Source: Betaproteobacteria bacterium Ga0077523 (GTDB lineage Bacteria > Pseudomonadota > Gammaproteobacteria > Burkholderiales > Ga0077523). Taken from it: a stretch of 64,000 nucleotides of DNA. The notes beneath the pieces were generated by a model, which saw nothing but the letters and a program-made list of their open reading frames with translations, made no database searches and had not been told where the DNA came from. Both the position numbers and the translations under genes were made by a program. Below, in pieces: positions 7,571-17,180 of the stretch (positions are counted from its first letter, which is position 1; each line of letters starts with the position of its first letter). Location: positions 20,366 through 84,365 of the forward strand of contig LNDQ01000104.1 of the NCBI GenBank assembly GCA_001464695.1, written 5' to 3'.

Positions 7571-8721
7571 GGCGTGGCTCCGAGGGCGACGACGGTATCG
7601 CGCACTGCGTACTGCACGATTTGCCGCCGGATGGATTCGATGCGCCGGTCAAGTTCGTCTAGCGCTGCGTCCGGCGTCCCGCCGGTGGCTGCAACCGTCA
7701 ACACGGGTGCCCCGGCTGCAATCGTGGTGCCCGCTACCGGCTGGTCGCGGCACCAGGCGGGCCAGACCGCGCTCTCGGATATCGCCATGTCACGGTCGGC
7801 GTAGACGACGCGCAGGGCGCGAGCGGCCGAACGCTCCGTGCGCGCGACGAACTCTCGCAACGGACCTGCGAAGCTCGCGATGTGCCAATGCACCAGTCCC
7901 TCCTCGTAGTCCGCGTCGTAGAGCTCGAAACTCGCCGTTGGGCGCGGATTCACTTCCAGCGCGACAGCGTCGTCGCCGACCAGCAGGAAATCGAGGCCGT
8001 TGAGGCCACGCAGCCCGGTGACCCTGACCAGCCGATCGAGCCGATCCTGCAAGGTTGCACGCAGTCCCCCCGGCAAGCTTACGCCCGACACGATACCCGC
8101 GTGACACCAGGGCAATGTCCCGATCGCCACCGACAAGAGGCGATTGCAGCCGAGCACGTGGGCCCGTTCGCCGTCCGCCAGGAACGTGATCGAGAGTGCG
8201 ATCCCTTCGACCTCCCGCTGATAGTAGTGGTGCGCGGCGTGCTTGCGGCCTGCGGCACGGCGCACGTGAATGCCGCCGGCACCGCCGACCCGTTTCTGCA
8301 ACCAGCCCGCGCGTACCGAGGGTACCGTGCGTTGCGTCTCCGGCACGGTCCAGCCCTGGGCCTGCAGCAATTCCATGGCGATGTCCGGATCCTTCAGCGC
8401 CCGCACGACGGCGCTGTCATTGGCGCACAGCCGCCCGTGGCGCGCCATGCGATCGAGCCACTGCGGCGAACGCTCGAAGCCGCTGCCGACGAGGACGGTC
8501 GCGTTGCGACCTGCGCTCACCTGCGCCAGCGCGGCCAGCATGCGCCTGCCATCGATGCCGATGCCGTGGTGCAGACCCACGTTCACCGCATGCCCGGTGC
8601 GGCGCGTGTCGGCATCGGCAAAGGCATCGAGGATCACCACCGGTCCATGGCTCCGCGCGGCGGACTGCGCGAGAGCGCGACCGGACACCGCAACCACCAC
8701 CAGGGGATCGGACGAGGGCAC
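7567..8721 (-). CDS. ATP-grasp domain protein of the H4MPT island (second)
   Basis: The 384-residue protein starts at GTG 8721, 11 bp after the mtdB stop. The N-terminal third is a Rossmann-like preATP-grasp domain ('LVVVAVSGRALAQSA'). The C-terminal ATP-grasp part shows 'GWLQKRVGGAGGIHVRRA', 'YYQREVEGIALSITFLADG' and a metal-binding 'DAVALEVNPRPTASFELYD'. Homologues are conserved beside mch and mtdB in methylotrophs. Its sequence is unlike the 5679-6596 ligase, so the two likely ligate different substrates. The exact reaction (cofactor side-chain or tail ligation) is not known. Confidence 0.65.
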   Translation of the reverse strand: MPSSDPLVVVAVSGRALAQSAARSHGPVVILDAFADADTRRTGHAVNVGLHHGIGIDGRRMLAALAQVSAGRNATVLVGSGFERSPQWLDRMARHGRLCANDSAVVRALKDPDIAMELLQAQGWTVPETQRTVPSVRAGWLQKRVGGAGGIHVRRAAGRKHAAHHYYQREVEGIALSITFLADGERAHVLGCNRLLSVAIGTLPWCHAGIVSGVSLPGGLRATLQDRLDRLVRVTGLRGLNGLDFLLVGDDAVALEVNPRPTASFELYDADYEEGLVHWHIASFAGPLREFVARTERSAARALRVVYADRDMAISESAVWPAWCRDQPVAGTTIAAGAPVLTVAATGGTPDAALDELDRRIESIRRQIVQYAVRDTVVALGATP

Positions 8722-8732
8722 GGTGAAAGGTT

Positions 8733-9641
8733 TCAGCTCGCCGCGGCCAGTTCGCGTGCCTTGGCGAACGCGTCGCGGAAGTCGAGATAGACCGCCCGGT
8801 CGCCCGTGCGCATGCTTTCGAAGAGCAGCCGTTCGCACTGGTACTTGATGTTGCCGATCGCGAGTGCGCCGATCCCTACGGCCCGGCCCGAGCCGGCACC
8901 AGGCAGTGCGACGCCGTCATCCATGACACCGATGCCCGCGATGCCGGCGGGCGGCACTGCGTTGACGTCGGCAGCCACCAGCAGCGCCTTCGCCTGGGCG
9001 AGCGCCGCGGCCGGCAGGACTTCGGCGCCGGCCTTCGCGGCGCTGATCACTACCTCGGCGCCTGCGGCGAGCGAACCCGCATTGGCGCTCGCGGCGAACA
9101 CCGGGGCGACGGACAGCCCGTAGCGCGCGCGCACCAGTTCGGCCGCAGCCTGGGCGCGGCCAAGGCTCGTATGGCTCGCGAGTTCCACCCGTGCACCCTC
9201 CTGGGCACACAGTGCGGCGGCCACCAGTCCGACCGGGCCCGTGCCGCCGAGCACCAGGACTCTTCGCCCCGACAGTCCGCCGGGGTGCGTGCGCTTCAAA
9301 TGTCGTTCCACGGCGGCGACGACCGCGCCGGCCGTGGTGAACGCACCGCTCGGATCGGCGAATACCGAGACTTCGAACGGCGGCACCATTGCCCTGCGCG
9401 CGACGTCGAGCATGTCGAGCGCGACGTCGACGTCGCGCCCACCGATGAAGATGCCGGTGCGGCGCACGCCCTTGGGTCCGCGCGAGAAGATCGCATCCTG
9501 CGTGAGCGCCGCGACACCGGCGGTGCTGACGCCGGTGTACGGGACCACGGCATCGAAGCCGGCGTCATAGGCCATGTTGACGTCGAACGGGCTCGCCTGT
9601 GCGGCCGGGGTGAACAGATGGAGGATGTGAGGTTTTTCCAT
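8733..9641 (-). CDS. mtdB: NAD(P)-dependent methylene-H4MPT dehydrogenase
   Basis: The 302-residue protein has an N-terminal substrate domain and a Rossmann domain with the loop 'GGTGPVG' at residues 132-138. The N-terminus ('HILHLFTPAAQASPFDVNMAYDAG') is characteristic of MtdA/MtdB. It oxidises methylene-H4MPT to methenyl-H4MPT with NAD(P)+. Its position between mch and beta-RFAP synthase, in an island with no folate-C1 genes, favours MtdB over MtdA. ATG 9641 follows the upstream stop by 5 bp. Confidence 0.93.
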   Translation of the reverse strand: MEKPHILHLFTPAAQASPFDVNMAYDAGFDAVVPYTGVSTAGVAALTQDAIFSRGPKGVRRTGIFIGGRDVDVALDMLDVARRAMVPPFEVSVFADPSGAFTTAGAVVAAVERHLKRTHPGGLSGRRVLVLGGTGPVGLVAAALCAQEGARVELASHTSLGRAQAAAELVRARYGLSVAPVFAASANAGSLAAGAEVVISAAKAGAEVLPAAALAQAKALLVAADVNAVPPAGIAGIGVMDDGVALPGAGSGRAVGIGALAIGNIKYQCERLLFESMRTGDRAVYLDFRDAFAKARELAAAS

Positions 9642-9646
9642 GGGAC

Positions 9647-10696
9647 TCAAGGTCGAGCTTGACGGTACCGTTCGGAGTGTTCGGCAGCGGCGGCATCCCA
9701 GGTGTCGAGCCGATGGCCCGCGTTGCGTCCGCGCACCAGGGCGAACTCGAGTTGCGTGCGATCCTTGAAAGCGTGCCGTACTTCGGTGAGCAGCGCATGG
9801 GCGCGCACTTCGGAGTCGAGCAGCGCGAATCCGGTCGGACCCCACGAGGTCTGCCCCACGCCTTCGATGCCGCGCTGCTCGAACCACGCGAGCACTTCCG
9901 CGACGGCGTCGCTCGCGAAGCGCCCGCCTTGCGCCAGTGCGAAATAGTCGCCGACCACTCGCTGGATCTCGCCGACGGCTGCGCCGAAGCGCTGGCAATC
10001 TTCCTCGGCCAGCGCGGGCATGGCTCGCATCAGTACGAGATGCGCCAGGTGTGCGGCGCGCGCCTGCGGAAACGCCTTCAGGCGGCGGAACGCATCGCGT
10101 TCGGCTTCGCCGTGCAGGCCGCGCTCGTTGCGATCGAAGACGAGCAGCACGCGCCATGCAGGCGGGAAGGGCAGACGCGCGATCACAGGTGGTGGGCCGC
10201 CGCCCGCGGTGCGACCGCCGTCGACCACGAAGCCGCCCTGTTCAAACGCGCCGATGCCGATACCCGAACGCGCACCTCGGTCCAGACGTGCGGCAGTTGC
10301 GGTGGAGGAGTACGTGATGCCGAACAAGGTGCTGAACGCGCGTCCGATCGCGAACGCGAGCTGCGTTCCGGAGCCGAGCCCCGCATGCTCAGGAATCGCA
10401 CGATGTATCCGTACTGCGACACCGTCGGGCGGATCGTGCTCATCGACCAGCCGGCGCAGGTAGTGCAGAGCGCGGTCGGCGTCGGGGCCCTCGGCGGCCA
10501 GGCGATCGGCACGTCGCAGCTCGACCACGGTCGCCAAGTCCTCGAGGGTCAGTCCGATGCTGCCGAAGCGCCGGCCGATACTGCCGCTCACGTCGATGAA
10601 GCCCAGGTGCAGCCGCGCCGGCGCCTCGACGCGCACCAGCGCCGGTGTCGTTGCTGCGCCGCACGGTCCTGCCGGATTCTCGTTCGTTGCGGTCAT
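9647..10696 (-). CDS. mptG: Beta-ribofuranosylaminobenzene 5'-phosphate synthase
   Basis: The 349-residue GHMP-kinase-like protein shows 'VEAPARLHLGFIDVSG' at the N-terminus and the glycine-rich 'IPEHAGLGSGTQLAFAIG' motif. Conserved 'QTSWGPTGFAL' lies towards the end. Beta-RFAP synthase condenses 4-hydroxy/aminobenzoate with PRPP with loss of CO2, the first committed step of methanopterin synthesis. ATG 10696 starts about 15 residues before the first conserved strand. It is the first gene of the 10.7-4.2 kb minus-strand series and is divergent from fhcB across 143 bp, which should hold both promoters. Confidence 0.92.
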   Translation of the reverse strand: MTATNENPAGPCGAATTPALVRVEAPARLHLGFIDVSGSIGRRFGSIGLTLEDLATVVELRRADRLAAEGPDADRALHYLRRLVDEHDPPDGVAVRIHRAIPEHAGLGSGTQLAFAIGRAFSTLFGITYSSTATAARLDRGARSGIGIGAFEQGGFVVDGGRTAGGGPPPVIARLPFPPAWRVLLVFDRNERGLHGEAERDAFRRLKAFPQARAAHLAHLVLMRAMPALAEEDCQRFGAAVGEIQRVVGDYFALAQGGRFASDAVAEVLAWFEQRGIEGVGQTSWGPTGFALLDSEVRAHALLTEVRHAFKDRTQLEFALVRGRNAGHRLDTWDAAAAEHSERYRQARP

Positions 10697-10839
10697 CGTT
10701 CGGACGCGATCGGGAGCCAGGGGCCCTGCGGAATGCGCACCGGGGGAGTGTGCCACAAGCCGACCGCGATTTTTTGAACCGGGCATTACGGGGTAAGCTC
10801 GCGCCGGTCCCGGTCGATCGTCATCCGAACAAGAGTCCG

Positions 10840-12081
10840 ATGCCCCTGCGTGGAGCCACCTGCGGTTTCTGCGGCCTGCTGTGCGACGATCTCGAAGTCG
10901 AGGTCGATGGTGCAGCGCTGCGCGTGGTGCGCGGTGCGTGCGCTCGCAGCGAGGCGGCGCTGGCTGCGCTCGGCGCCGTGGTCGACCCGGTACCGCGGAT
11001 CGCTGGAAAACCGGCGTCCCTGGATGCTGCCCTTGCCGCTACGGTCGAGGTGCTCCGCGCCGCACGCCGGCCGGTGATCGGCGGGCTGGACGTGGATGTT
11101 GCCGGCATGCGTTCGGTACTCGCGCTGGCGCGGAGAATCGGCGCCGTGGTCGATCATGCCGGCGGCTCGATCAAGTACCGCAACCTGCACGTGTTGCAGG
11201 AGTTCGGTGGCATCACGACGACGTTTGCCGAAGCTCGCAACCGCGCCGATCTGGTGCTGCTGGTGGGTGACGGCTGGTGGCGCCGCTTTCCGCGCTTCGT
11301 CGAACGCATCCTGGCTCCGAATGGCACCGAACGCCGCATCGTTACCCTCAGCGCCCTCGATCCTGCGACCCGTCTCACGCTGCCGAAGGACGCGGATGTC
11401 CTGGCCCTCGATGCCCCGCTCACCGGCATGCCGGCCGTCTGTTCGATGTTGAACGCACTGGTGGAGGAACGTCCGGTGAAGCCGGCGCGTCTCGCCGGCG
11501 TGACGCCGCAAGCACTGCAGCGCTGCGCGGAATGGCTGCGCGCGGCGCAATACGGCGTGATCGTCTGGTCGGCCGCGGACCTCGATTGGCCTCACGCGGA
11601 ACTGACGGTGCAGGCGATCGCACGGCTCGTGCGCACGCTCAATGGGACGACGCGGTTCGCGGCGCTGCCCCTGGCCGGCAGCGATGCCGATCTCACGGCC
11701 AACGCGGTGCAGACCTGGCAGTCGGGCGTGCCCTTGCCGGCGAGCTACGCGAACCGGTCGGTGGATTTCGATCCGAATCGCTATGCGCTGCGCAATGTGC
11801 TGGCGCGGGGCGAAGCGGATGCGTTGCTCTGGGTGTCGAGTCTCAGCGGTGCTGCGCCGCCACCGGTGCCTGGTATGCCCTGTGTCGTGTTGACCCGCGC
11901 CGACGTGGAACTCGACACTGCGGCCAACGTTCAGATTCCGGTTGCAACTCCGGGCATCGATGCGGCCGGGCACCTGTTGCGCGGCGACAAGGTCATCACC
12001 CTGCGCTTGCCGCGCCTGCGCGAGGGCGGGCCGCCCGCGGTTTCGACCGTGCTCGACTTGCTGCTCGCGCGGCTGGGTTGA
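10840..12081 (+). CDS. fhcB: Formyltransferase/hydrolase complex subunit B
   Basis: The 413-residue homologue of formylmethanofuran dehydrogenase subunit B (molybdopterin oxidoreductase fold) carries an N-terminal 'CGFCGLLCDD' motif. Cys8, Cys11, Cys15 and Cys34 are arranged like [4Fe-4S] ligands. Around residues 105-125, where FwdB-type enzymes bind the metal through Cys or Sec, I see 'GGSIKYRNL' and no Cys. This fits the idea that bacterial Fhc no longer does redox chemistry and only transfers and hydrolyses formyl groups. It is first of fhcBADC, with 4 bp to fhcA. An N-terminal extension upstream of ATG 10840 is not supported. Confidence 0.93.
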   Translation: MPLRGATCGFCGLLCDDLEVEVDGAALRVVRGACARSEAALAALGAVVDPVPRIAGKPASLDAALAATVEVLRAARRPVIGGLDVDVAGMRSVLALARRIGAVVDHAGGSIKYRNLHVLQEFGGITTTFAEARNRADLVLLVGDGWWRRFPRFVERILAPNGTERRIVTLSALDPATRLTLPKDADVLALDAPLTGMPAVCSMLNALVEERPVKPARLAGVTPQALQRCAEWLRAAQYGVIVWSAADLDWPHAELTVQAIARLVRTLNGTTRFAALPLAGSDADLTANAVQTWQSGVPLPASYANRSVDFDPNRYALRNVLARGEADALLWVSSLSGAAPPPVPGMPCVVLTRADVELDTAANVQIPVATPGIDAAGHLLRGDKVITLRLPRLREGGPPAVSTVLDLLLARLG

Positions 12082-12085
12082 TGCG

Positions 12086-13756
12086 ATGCTGACCAGGCTC
12101 TCTGGTGCGCGCATCGTCGATCCGGCCCACGGCACACAACAGGACGTTCGCGATCTCTACGTGCGCGACGGCAGGATGGTGGATCGGCCGCGCGACGGCG
12201 AACGGATCGACCGCACTTGGGACGCTGCCGGGACCATCGTGATGGCGGGCGCCATCGACCTGCACACCCACATCGGCGGCGGCAAGGTCAACATCGCCCG
12301 CGGGTTGCTGCCGGAACTGGGGCGGCAGCACAGCCTGGCGGCCACGGACGTATGTGGAGCCTGCACGATCGGTCCGGCGCCGTCGACGCTCGCCACCGGA
12401 TACCGTTATGCAGCCATGGGCTACACCGCCTGCTTCGAGCCGGCGATGCTGCCCGTGAATGCACGCCAGGCGCACATGGAGATGGGCGATACGCCGATCG
12501 TCGACAAGGGCGCTTACGCGATGCTCGGCAACGATGACTTCCTGCTGCGCCTGCTGGCCGATGGCGCGAACCGCGCCGAAATCCGCGACTACGTCGCCTG
12601 GACACTGCACGCGACCCAGGCCATCGGCATCAAGGTGGTGAACGCCGGCGGTATCAGCGCCTTCAAGTTCAACCAGCGCAGCCTCGACGTGGACGAGGCG
12701 CACGTTCACTACGGGATCACGCCACGGACGATCCTGCGCGAACTGGCGCGGGCGGTGCACGATCTCGGCGTACCCCATCCGCTGCACGTGCACTCGAGCA
12801 ACCTCGGCGTGCCCGGCAACGTCGACAGCACCCTTGCCACCATCGATGCGGCCGAAGGGCTGCCGATCCATCTTACGCACCTCCAGTTCCACAGCTACGG
12901 CACCGAAGGCGACCGCAAATTTTCGTCGGCCGCCGCGCGCATTGCCGAGAAGGTGAATGCGTCGCCGAACGTGAGCGTGGACGTCGGGCAGATCCTGTTC
13001 GGCCAGACTGTCACGGCTTCCGGCGACAGCATGCTGCAGTGTCGCAACTCACGGCACGGACGGCCGCCCAAGTGGGTGGTGATGGACATCGAATGCGACG
13101 CCGGTTGCGGGGTGGTGCCGTTTCGCTATCGCGATCGCGATTTCGTCAACGCGCTGCAATGGGCCATCGGTCTCGAGCTGTTCCTCATGATCCGCGATCC
13201 GTGGCGAGTGTTCCTCACCACCGATCATCCCAACGGCGGTCCGTTCACCAGCTATCCGCACCTCATCAAGCTGCTGATGGATCGCAGCTTCCGCAACGGC
13301 GTGCTGGCCTCCATCAACCCTGAGGCGGCCGCCATGAGCGCGCTGGGCAGTCTCGAGCGCGAGTATTCGCTGCACGAGATCGCGATCATGACGCGCGCGG
13401 CGCCGGCCCGCATTCTCGGACTGGAGGACCAGGGTCACCTGGGGCCCGGGGCCGCGGCAAACATCGTCGTCTACGAGCCGCATCCCGATCCCGAGGTCAT
13501 GTTCGCGACACCGCGGTGGGTGTTCAAGGACGGCGAGCTGGTGGCGGAACGGGGCGAAGTGAAGACCGTCATTTGCGGCGCCATTCACACGGTGAAGCCG
13601 GATTTCGACCGCGGCATCGAGCGCAAGCTGAAGGGCTGGTTCGAGCAACACCACACACAGTCGCTGTCGAGCTTCAAGATCGACGACGAGGAAGTTTGCG
13701 AGTGCGGGCGCGCACCGCGGCTTGCCGTGCACGCTTGCCGGGCGCGGACCGCATGA
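12086..13756 (+). CDS. fhcA: Formyltransferase/hydrolase complex subunit A (formylmethylofuran hydrolase)
   Basis: The 556-residue amidohydrolase-fold protein has the metal-binding '[13 protein letters not shown]' (His60, His62), the likely carbamylated lysine region '[10 protein letters not shown]', '[11 protein letters not shown]', '[10 protein letters not shown]' and the aspartate motif '[10 protein letters not shown]'. All are typical of FhcA/FwdA. It hydrolyses N-formyl-methylofuran to formate, the last step of H4MPT-linked formaldehyde oxidation. ATG 12086 follows fhcB by 4 bp, and its TGA overlaps the ATG of fhcD. A conserved '[10 protein letters not shown]' lies in the tail. Confidence 0.96.
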   Translation: MLTRLSGARIVDPAHGTQQDVRDLYVRDGRMVDRPRDGERIDRTWDAAGTIVMAGAIDLHTHIGGGKVNIARGLLPELGRQHSLAATDVCGACTIGPAPSTLATGYRYAAMGYTACFEPAMLPVNARQAHMEMGDTPIVDKGAYAMLGNDDFLLRLLADGANRAEIRDYVAWTLHATQAIGIKVVNAGGISAFKFNQRSLDVDEAHVHYGITPRTILRELARAVHDLGVPHPLHVHSSNLGVPGNVDSTLATIDAAEGLPIHLTHLQFHSYGTEGDRKFSSAAARIAEKVNASPNVSVDVGQILFGQTVTASGDSMLQCRNSRHGRPPKWVVMDIECDAGCGVVPFRYRDRDFVNALQWAIGLELFLMIRDPWRVFLTTDHPNGGPFTSYPHLIKLLMDRSFRNGVLASINPEAAAMSALGSLEREYSLHEIAIMTRAAPARILGLEDQGHLGPGAAANIVVYEPHPDPEVMFATPRWVFKDGELVAERGEVKTVICGAIHTVKPDFDRGIERKLKGWFEQHHTQSLSSFKIDDEEVCECGRAPRLAVHACRARTA

Positions 13757-14670
13757 ACGTCGCGGGCGAGATCGAAGGCGTTCCGATCGAGGACACGTTC
13801 GCCGAAGCCTTCGGCATGCGCGCCACGCGGCTCGTGATCACAGCCGAGACCCGGGCATGGGCGCGGCATGCGGCGGTCTCGGCCACTGGCTTCGCGACCT
13901 CTGTGATCGGCTGCGGCTGCGAGGCCGGGATCGAACGCGAGCTGACGGCACGCGAAACGCCGGACGGTCGCCCCGGGGTCGCGATCCTGATCTTCGCGAT
14001 GTCGTCCAAGGACCTGCAGAAGCATCTCGAGCGGCGTGCCGGGCAATGCGTGCTGACCTGTCCCACTACGGCGGCGTTCAACGGTGTGCCGAAAGAGATT
14101 GCCCACGAGTGGCTGCAGCTAGGTGGCGCGCTGCGCTATTTCGGCGACGGCTGGCAGATCTCCAAGCTGATCGGCGGCAAGCGCTACTGGCGCATTCCCG
14201 TGATGGACGGCGAGTTCGTGTGCGAGGAGAAGGCCGGGCTCGTGAAGGGCATCGGCGGCGGAAACTTCCTGATCCTCGCGGCCGATGGTGACAGTGCGCG
14301 CGGTGCGGCGGAGCGCGCCGTCGCGGCCATGCGCAAGGTGCGCAACGTGATCCTGCCGTTTCCGGGCGGGGTGGTGCGTTCGGGATCGAAGGTGGGATCG
14401 AAGTACAAGGCGCTGATCGCTTCGACCAATGACGCGTACTGCCCGACGCTCGTGGGATTGACCAGGTCGGCATTGCCCGAAGGCACGGGGGCAGTGCTGG
14501 AGATCGTGATCGACGGGCTGGATGCGGCGAGCATCGCTCAAGCCATGGATGTGGGCATCCGCGCCGCCTGCCATGGCGGCACCGACGCCGGCGTGGTGGG
14601 CATCACGGCCGGCAACTATGGTGGCAAGCTCGGACCGCATCACTTCCATCTGAAGGCGCTGTTCGCGTGA
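13753..14670 (+). CDS. fhcD: Formylmethylofuran:H4MPT formyltransferase (Fhc subunit D)
   Basis: The 305-residue protein matches Ftr/FhcD over its whole length: '[21 protein letters not shown]', '[18 protein letters not shown]', '[13 protein letters not shown]', and '[20 protein letters not shown]' near the C-terminus. It moves the formyl group from formyl-H4MPT to methylofuran, feeding FhcA. ATG overlaps the fhcA stop and GTG of fhcC overlaps its own stop, so BADC are coupled. Confidence 0.97.
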   Translation: MNVAGEIEGVPIEDTFAEAFGMRATRLVITAETRAWARHAAVSATGFATSVIGCGCEAGIERELTARETPDGRPGVAILIFAMSSKDLQKHLERRAGQCVLTCPTTAAFNGVPKEIAHEWLQLGGALRYFGDGWQISKLIGGKRYWRIPVMDGEFVCEEKAGLVKGIGGGNFLILAADGDSARGAAERAVAAMRKVRNVILPFPGGVVRSGSKVGSKYKALIASTNDAYCPTLVGLTRSALPEGTGAVLEIVIDGLDAASIAQAMDVGIRAACHGGTDAGVVGITAGNYGGKLGPHHFHLKALFA

Positions 14671-15491
14671 GCGCGCTCAAGTTCGTGCTCAGGCATTCGC
14701 CGCCGAGTGCGGTCGACGTCTCCGGTCTCCGGCCGGCCATGCTCGCCGGCAAGTCGCGCAAGGAGATCGCGCAGCTGTCGCTGACCGGATGGAACGAGGT
14801 CCATCGGGTAGGGGATCTGTTTGCGGTCCGTGGTGACGACGCGCAAAGGATCGTGATCGATGGTGCCGATGAGCGGCTGGTGCGCATCGGGGCGGGGCTC
14901 GACAGTGGCGAGCTGACGGTCGTGGGTGCTGCTGGCGACTATCTGGGCGAGTCGATGCGCGGCGGATCGATCGTGGTGCGCGGCGATGCCGGTGCGCTGA
15001 TCGGTGCCGGCATGCGCGGCGGTCGCATTGACGTATCCGGCAATGTGGGTGCGTTCGCGGGCTCCGGCCGTGCGGGGACTCTGCAGGGAATGGCCGGTGG
15101 GGTGATCGTCGTGCGCGGCAACGCCGGCGACCGCGCGGCCGATCGGATGCGGCGCGGGCTGCTGCTCATCGAGGGCAACGCGGGCGACTACTGTGCGTCG
15201 CGCATGCTGGCCGGAACCACGGTGGTACTCGGCCGGGTCGGAATCGATGCAGGCTACCTCATGCGTCGCGGGACGCTGGTACTGGGCCGCTCACCCCACG
15301 AGCTACTGCCGACGTTCAATCACAACGGCTGGCACGACCTGCTGGCGATCCGACTGCTGCTCGAGTCGCTCGCCGTGTACGGCAAACGCTTCCAGTCGTT
15401 CGCGCGGAGTCGGCCTTCGCTGTCACGGTGGTTGGGTGACCTCGGGTGCGACGGGAAGGGGGAGATCCTGATCGCGCCGGGGCGGCCGTGA
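14667..15491 (+). CDS. fhcC: Formyltransferase/hydrolase complex subunit C
   Basis: The 274-residue protein consists mainly of the glutamate-synthase-C-type beta-helix. Repeated 'GxxGxxxGxxMxxG' units ('[20 protein letters not shown]', '[16 protein letters not shown]' and others) span residues 85-200. It is the structural subunit that scaffolds the Fhc/Fwd complex. GTG 14667 overlaps the fhcD stop. It ends the fhcBADC operon; a short intergenic region with repeat debris follows. Confidence 0.95.
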   Translation: MSALKFVLRHSPPSAVDVSGLRPAMLAGKSRKEIAQLSLTGWNEVHRVGDLFAVRGDDAQRIVIDGADERLVRIGAGLDSGELTVVGAAGDYLGESMRGGSIVVRGDAGALIGAGMRGGRIDVSGNVGAFAGSGRAGTLQGMAGGVIVVRGNAGDRAADRMRRGLLLIEGNAGDYCASRMLAGTTVVLGRVGIDAGYLMRRGTLVLGRSPHELLPTFNHNGWHDLLAIRLLLESLAVYGKRFQSFARSRPSLSRWLGDLGCDGKGEILIAPGRP

Positions 15492-15574
15492 GCAGGCTCT
15501 TGACACATGAGGCGGGCTGACCAGACCGGGGGCCTGTGATGCGACAGTCAGCCGGGAAGACGGGATTGGGATGA

Positions 15575-15660
15575 TTGGTTGCAAGACCTGACCCCATTTA
15601 TGACCCCATTTAACCAAGACCTGACCCCATTCAACTTGCCCATTTAACTGACCCAATTGA
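15575..15660. repeat. Degenerate 'gacctgacccca' repeats, remnant of a REP/RAYT-type mobile element flank
   Basis: The core gacctgacccca occurs at about 15585 and 15620, with partial copies (tgaccccattta, ctgacccaattg) in between. The phrase ttgcaagacctgacccca is familiar to me from ends of elements carrying REP-associated tyrosine transposases in betaproteobacteria. No transposase gene remains. It lies between the convergent fhcC and folB-like genes. Confidence 0.5.
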
Positions 15661-15681
15661 CTGCTTCGCGGCCTTCGGCAG

Positions 15682-16092
15682 CTACCTCCGCCGCTGCGTC
15701 TCGTACCCCACCACGCAATCGCGATGCGCCTCCAGCTTCGCGATCTGCAACCGCAGCCCTTGTACCTGCGGATATTCGAAGCACATCGCCACGATGCGCT
15801 CGGCGAGGGTCTCCAGCAGATTGATATGCCCGGCACCGACGATGTCGAGGATGCCCTGCCGCAGCCGGTCGTAGTCGAGCACTTCCTCCAGGCGGTCGTG
15901 CCACTCGAATGGCGGCTGCAGCTCGATGCGCAGATCGAACCGCAGGTTCTGGGGGTGGCCTTGTTCCTGGGGGTACACGCCGATGTCCACCGGGATCACG
16001 AGGTCGCGGATGATGAGCGCGCGCACGTCGCGGTCGTCTTCGCGGTTCCACACCAGCGGATGCAGCTGGTACAGGGGTTCCTTCATGTCCAT
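15682..16092 (-). CDS. folB: Dihydroneopterin aldolase (FolB) family protein
   Basis: The 136-residue protein has the FolB tunnel-fold pattern 'ALIIRDLVIPVDIGVYPQEQ', 'LDYDRLRQGI', 'HINLLETLAERIVAMCF' and 'VQGLRLQIAKLEAH'. FolB cleaves dihydroneopterin to 6-hydroxymethyl-dihydropterin, the FolK substrate. The N-terminal 15 residues are extra. Its place among H4MPT genes suggests it feeds pterin to H4MPT synthesis. The start is ATG 16092; ATG 16086 (two codons later) is also possible. It is divergent from the pterin dehydratase-like gene (99 bp). Confidence 0.75.
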   Translation of the reverse strand: MDMKEPLYQLHPLVWNREDDRDVRALIIRDLVIPVDIGVYPQEQGHPQNLRFDLRIELQPPFEWHDRLEEVLDYDRLRQGILDIVGAGHINLLETLAERIVAMCFEYPQVQGLRLQIAKLEAHRDCVVGYETQRRR

Positions 16093-16191
16093 GGGAACGT
16101 CGCTCGCGCGTGTCGGGGTGGGGCCGGAATGCTACACCAGGGGGCGATCGGGTAAAGTGGCACACGACGCACCGAGCACGGAGCGAACGCC

Positions 16192-16572
16192 ATGGAACGC
16201 AAGAAGCAGGATCCGTACACCGAGAGCGAGATCAAGCAGCGGCTGGAGCGCGATCTGCCGCAGTGGTACTTCGAGGAAGGCTGGATCCGCCGCAAGTACC
16301 GCACCGAAGGCTGGAAGGGCACGCTGATGGTGGTGAACACGGTCGGCCATCTGGCCGAGGCGGCATGGCATCACCCCGATCTCACCGTGTCCTATGCATT
16401 CGTGATCGTGAAGCTGCAGAGCCACGACGCGAAGGGCATCACCGATCGCGATTTCGAGTTGGCGCAGAAGATCGAAGAGGTGGTGCACTGGCAGCCGGCC
16501 AAGGCGGGCGGAGCCCTTACCGGCACGCCGGCCGACGACCAGCGCTTCCGCTACATCAAGTACGACTACTGA
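16192..16572 (+). CDS. Pterin-4a-carbinolamine dehydratase-like protein
   Basis: The 126-residue protein carries the PCD signature: 'AEAAWHHPDLTVSYAFVIVKL' (HHP plus aromatic) followed by a downstream His in 'QSHDAKGITDRDFELA'. PCD dehydrates 4a-hydroxypterins, but members in methylotroph islands have no proven role; a part in H4MPT synthesis or maintenance is likely from context. The N-terminus 'MERKKQDPYTESEIKQRL' is charged and longer than in short PCDs. It heads a four-gene plus-strand unit with the flavoprotein, DHPS-like and DUF447 genes. Confidence 0.75.
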   Translation: MERKKQDPYTESEIKQRLERDLPQWYFEEGWIRRKYRTEGWKGTLMVVNTVGHLAEAAWHHPDLTVSYAFVIVKLQSHDAKGITDRDFELAQKIEEVVHWQPAKAGGALTGTPADDQRFRYIKYDY

Positions 16573-16583
16573 AGCGACGCGCC

Positions 16584-17180
16584 ATGGATCGACCGGAACG
16601 ACCGCGCCTCGCCTGGGGTCTCACCGGCTCGGGCCATTACCTGCGCGAATGCCTCGACCTCGCCAACGAGCTCGAGGACGTGGATCTGTTTCTGTCGCGC
16701 GCCGGCGAGGAGGTGCTGCACATGTACGGGCATCCGCTCACGGGCCTGCGCGAGGGCTTTCGCATCTTCCGCGACAACACGGCGAGCGCCGCACCGGTGG
16801 GTCTTTTCTATCACGGGCACTACCACACGGTGGTGATCGCGCCGGCCACCTCGAACACGGTCGCGAAATGCGTGGCCGGCATCTCGGATTCGCTACCGAC
16901 CAACATCTTCGCCCAGGCGGGCAAGTGCCGCATTCCCTCCATCGTGTTCGCTTGCGATACGGCACCGCAGATGGAGACCGAGTCGCCGAGCGACTGGGTG
17001 ACCGTATATCCGCGACCGATCGACCTCGAGAACACGCGCCGCCTCACCGATTTCGATCAGGTGGTAGTGGTCGAGACTTTCGATGCCTTGCAGGCGGCAC
17101 TGCGCACGCGCCTCGCCGCCGTTGAACGGGAGCTCGGTGCGACCGCACCCGCAAGGCAGCGGAGCGGCCTCGCGACGTGA
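16584..17180 (+). CDS. afpA: Archaeal-type flavoprotein (AfpA/DmrB-like)
   Basis: The 198-residue flavodoxin-like/UbiX-fold protein shows an N-terminal 'LAWGLTGSGHYLRECLDLANEL' FMN-phosphate region and 'VVIAPATSNTVAKCVAGISDSLPTNIFAQA', typical of the archaeal flavoprotein family. DmrB of methanogens reduces dihydromethanopterin to H4MPT; an equivalent role here is an inference. ATG 16584 lies 11 bp after the dehydratase stop; the stop overlaps GTG of the DHPS-like gene. Confidence 0.7.
   Translation: MDRPERPRLAWGLTGSGHYLRECLDLANELEDVDLFLSRAGEEVLHMYGHPLTGLREGFRIFRDNTASAAPVGLFYHGHYHTVVIAPATSNTVAKCVAGISDSLPTNIFAQAGKCRIPSIVFACDTAPQMETESPSDWVTVYPRPIDLENTRRLTDFDQVVVVETFDALQAALRTRLAAVERELGATAPARQRSGLAT

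Noticed and set aside
8733..9641. Folate-linked MtdA
   Set aside because: The gene lies among H4MPT genes (mch, fae, beta-RFAP synthase) and no fch or folate C1 genes are nearby; MtdB is more likely.
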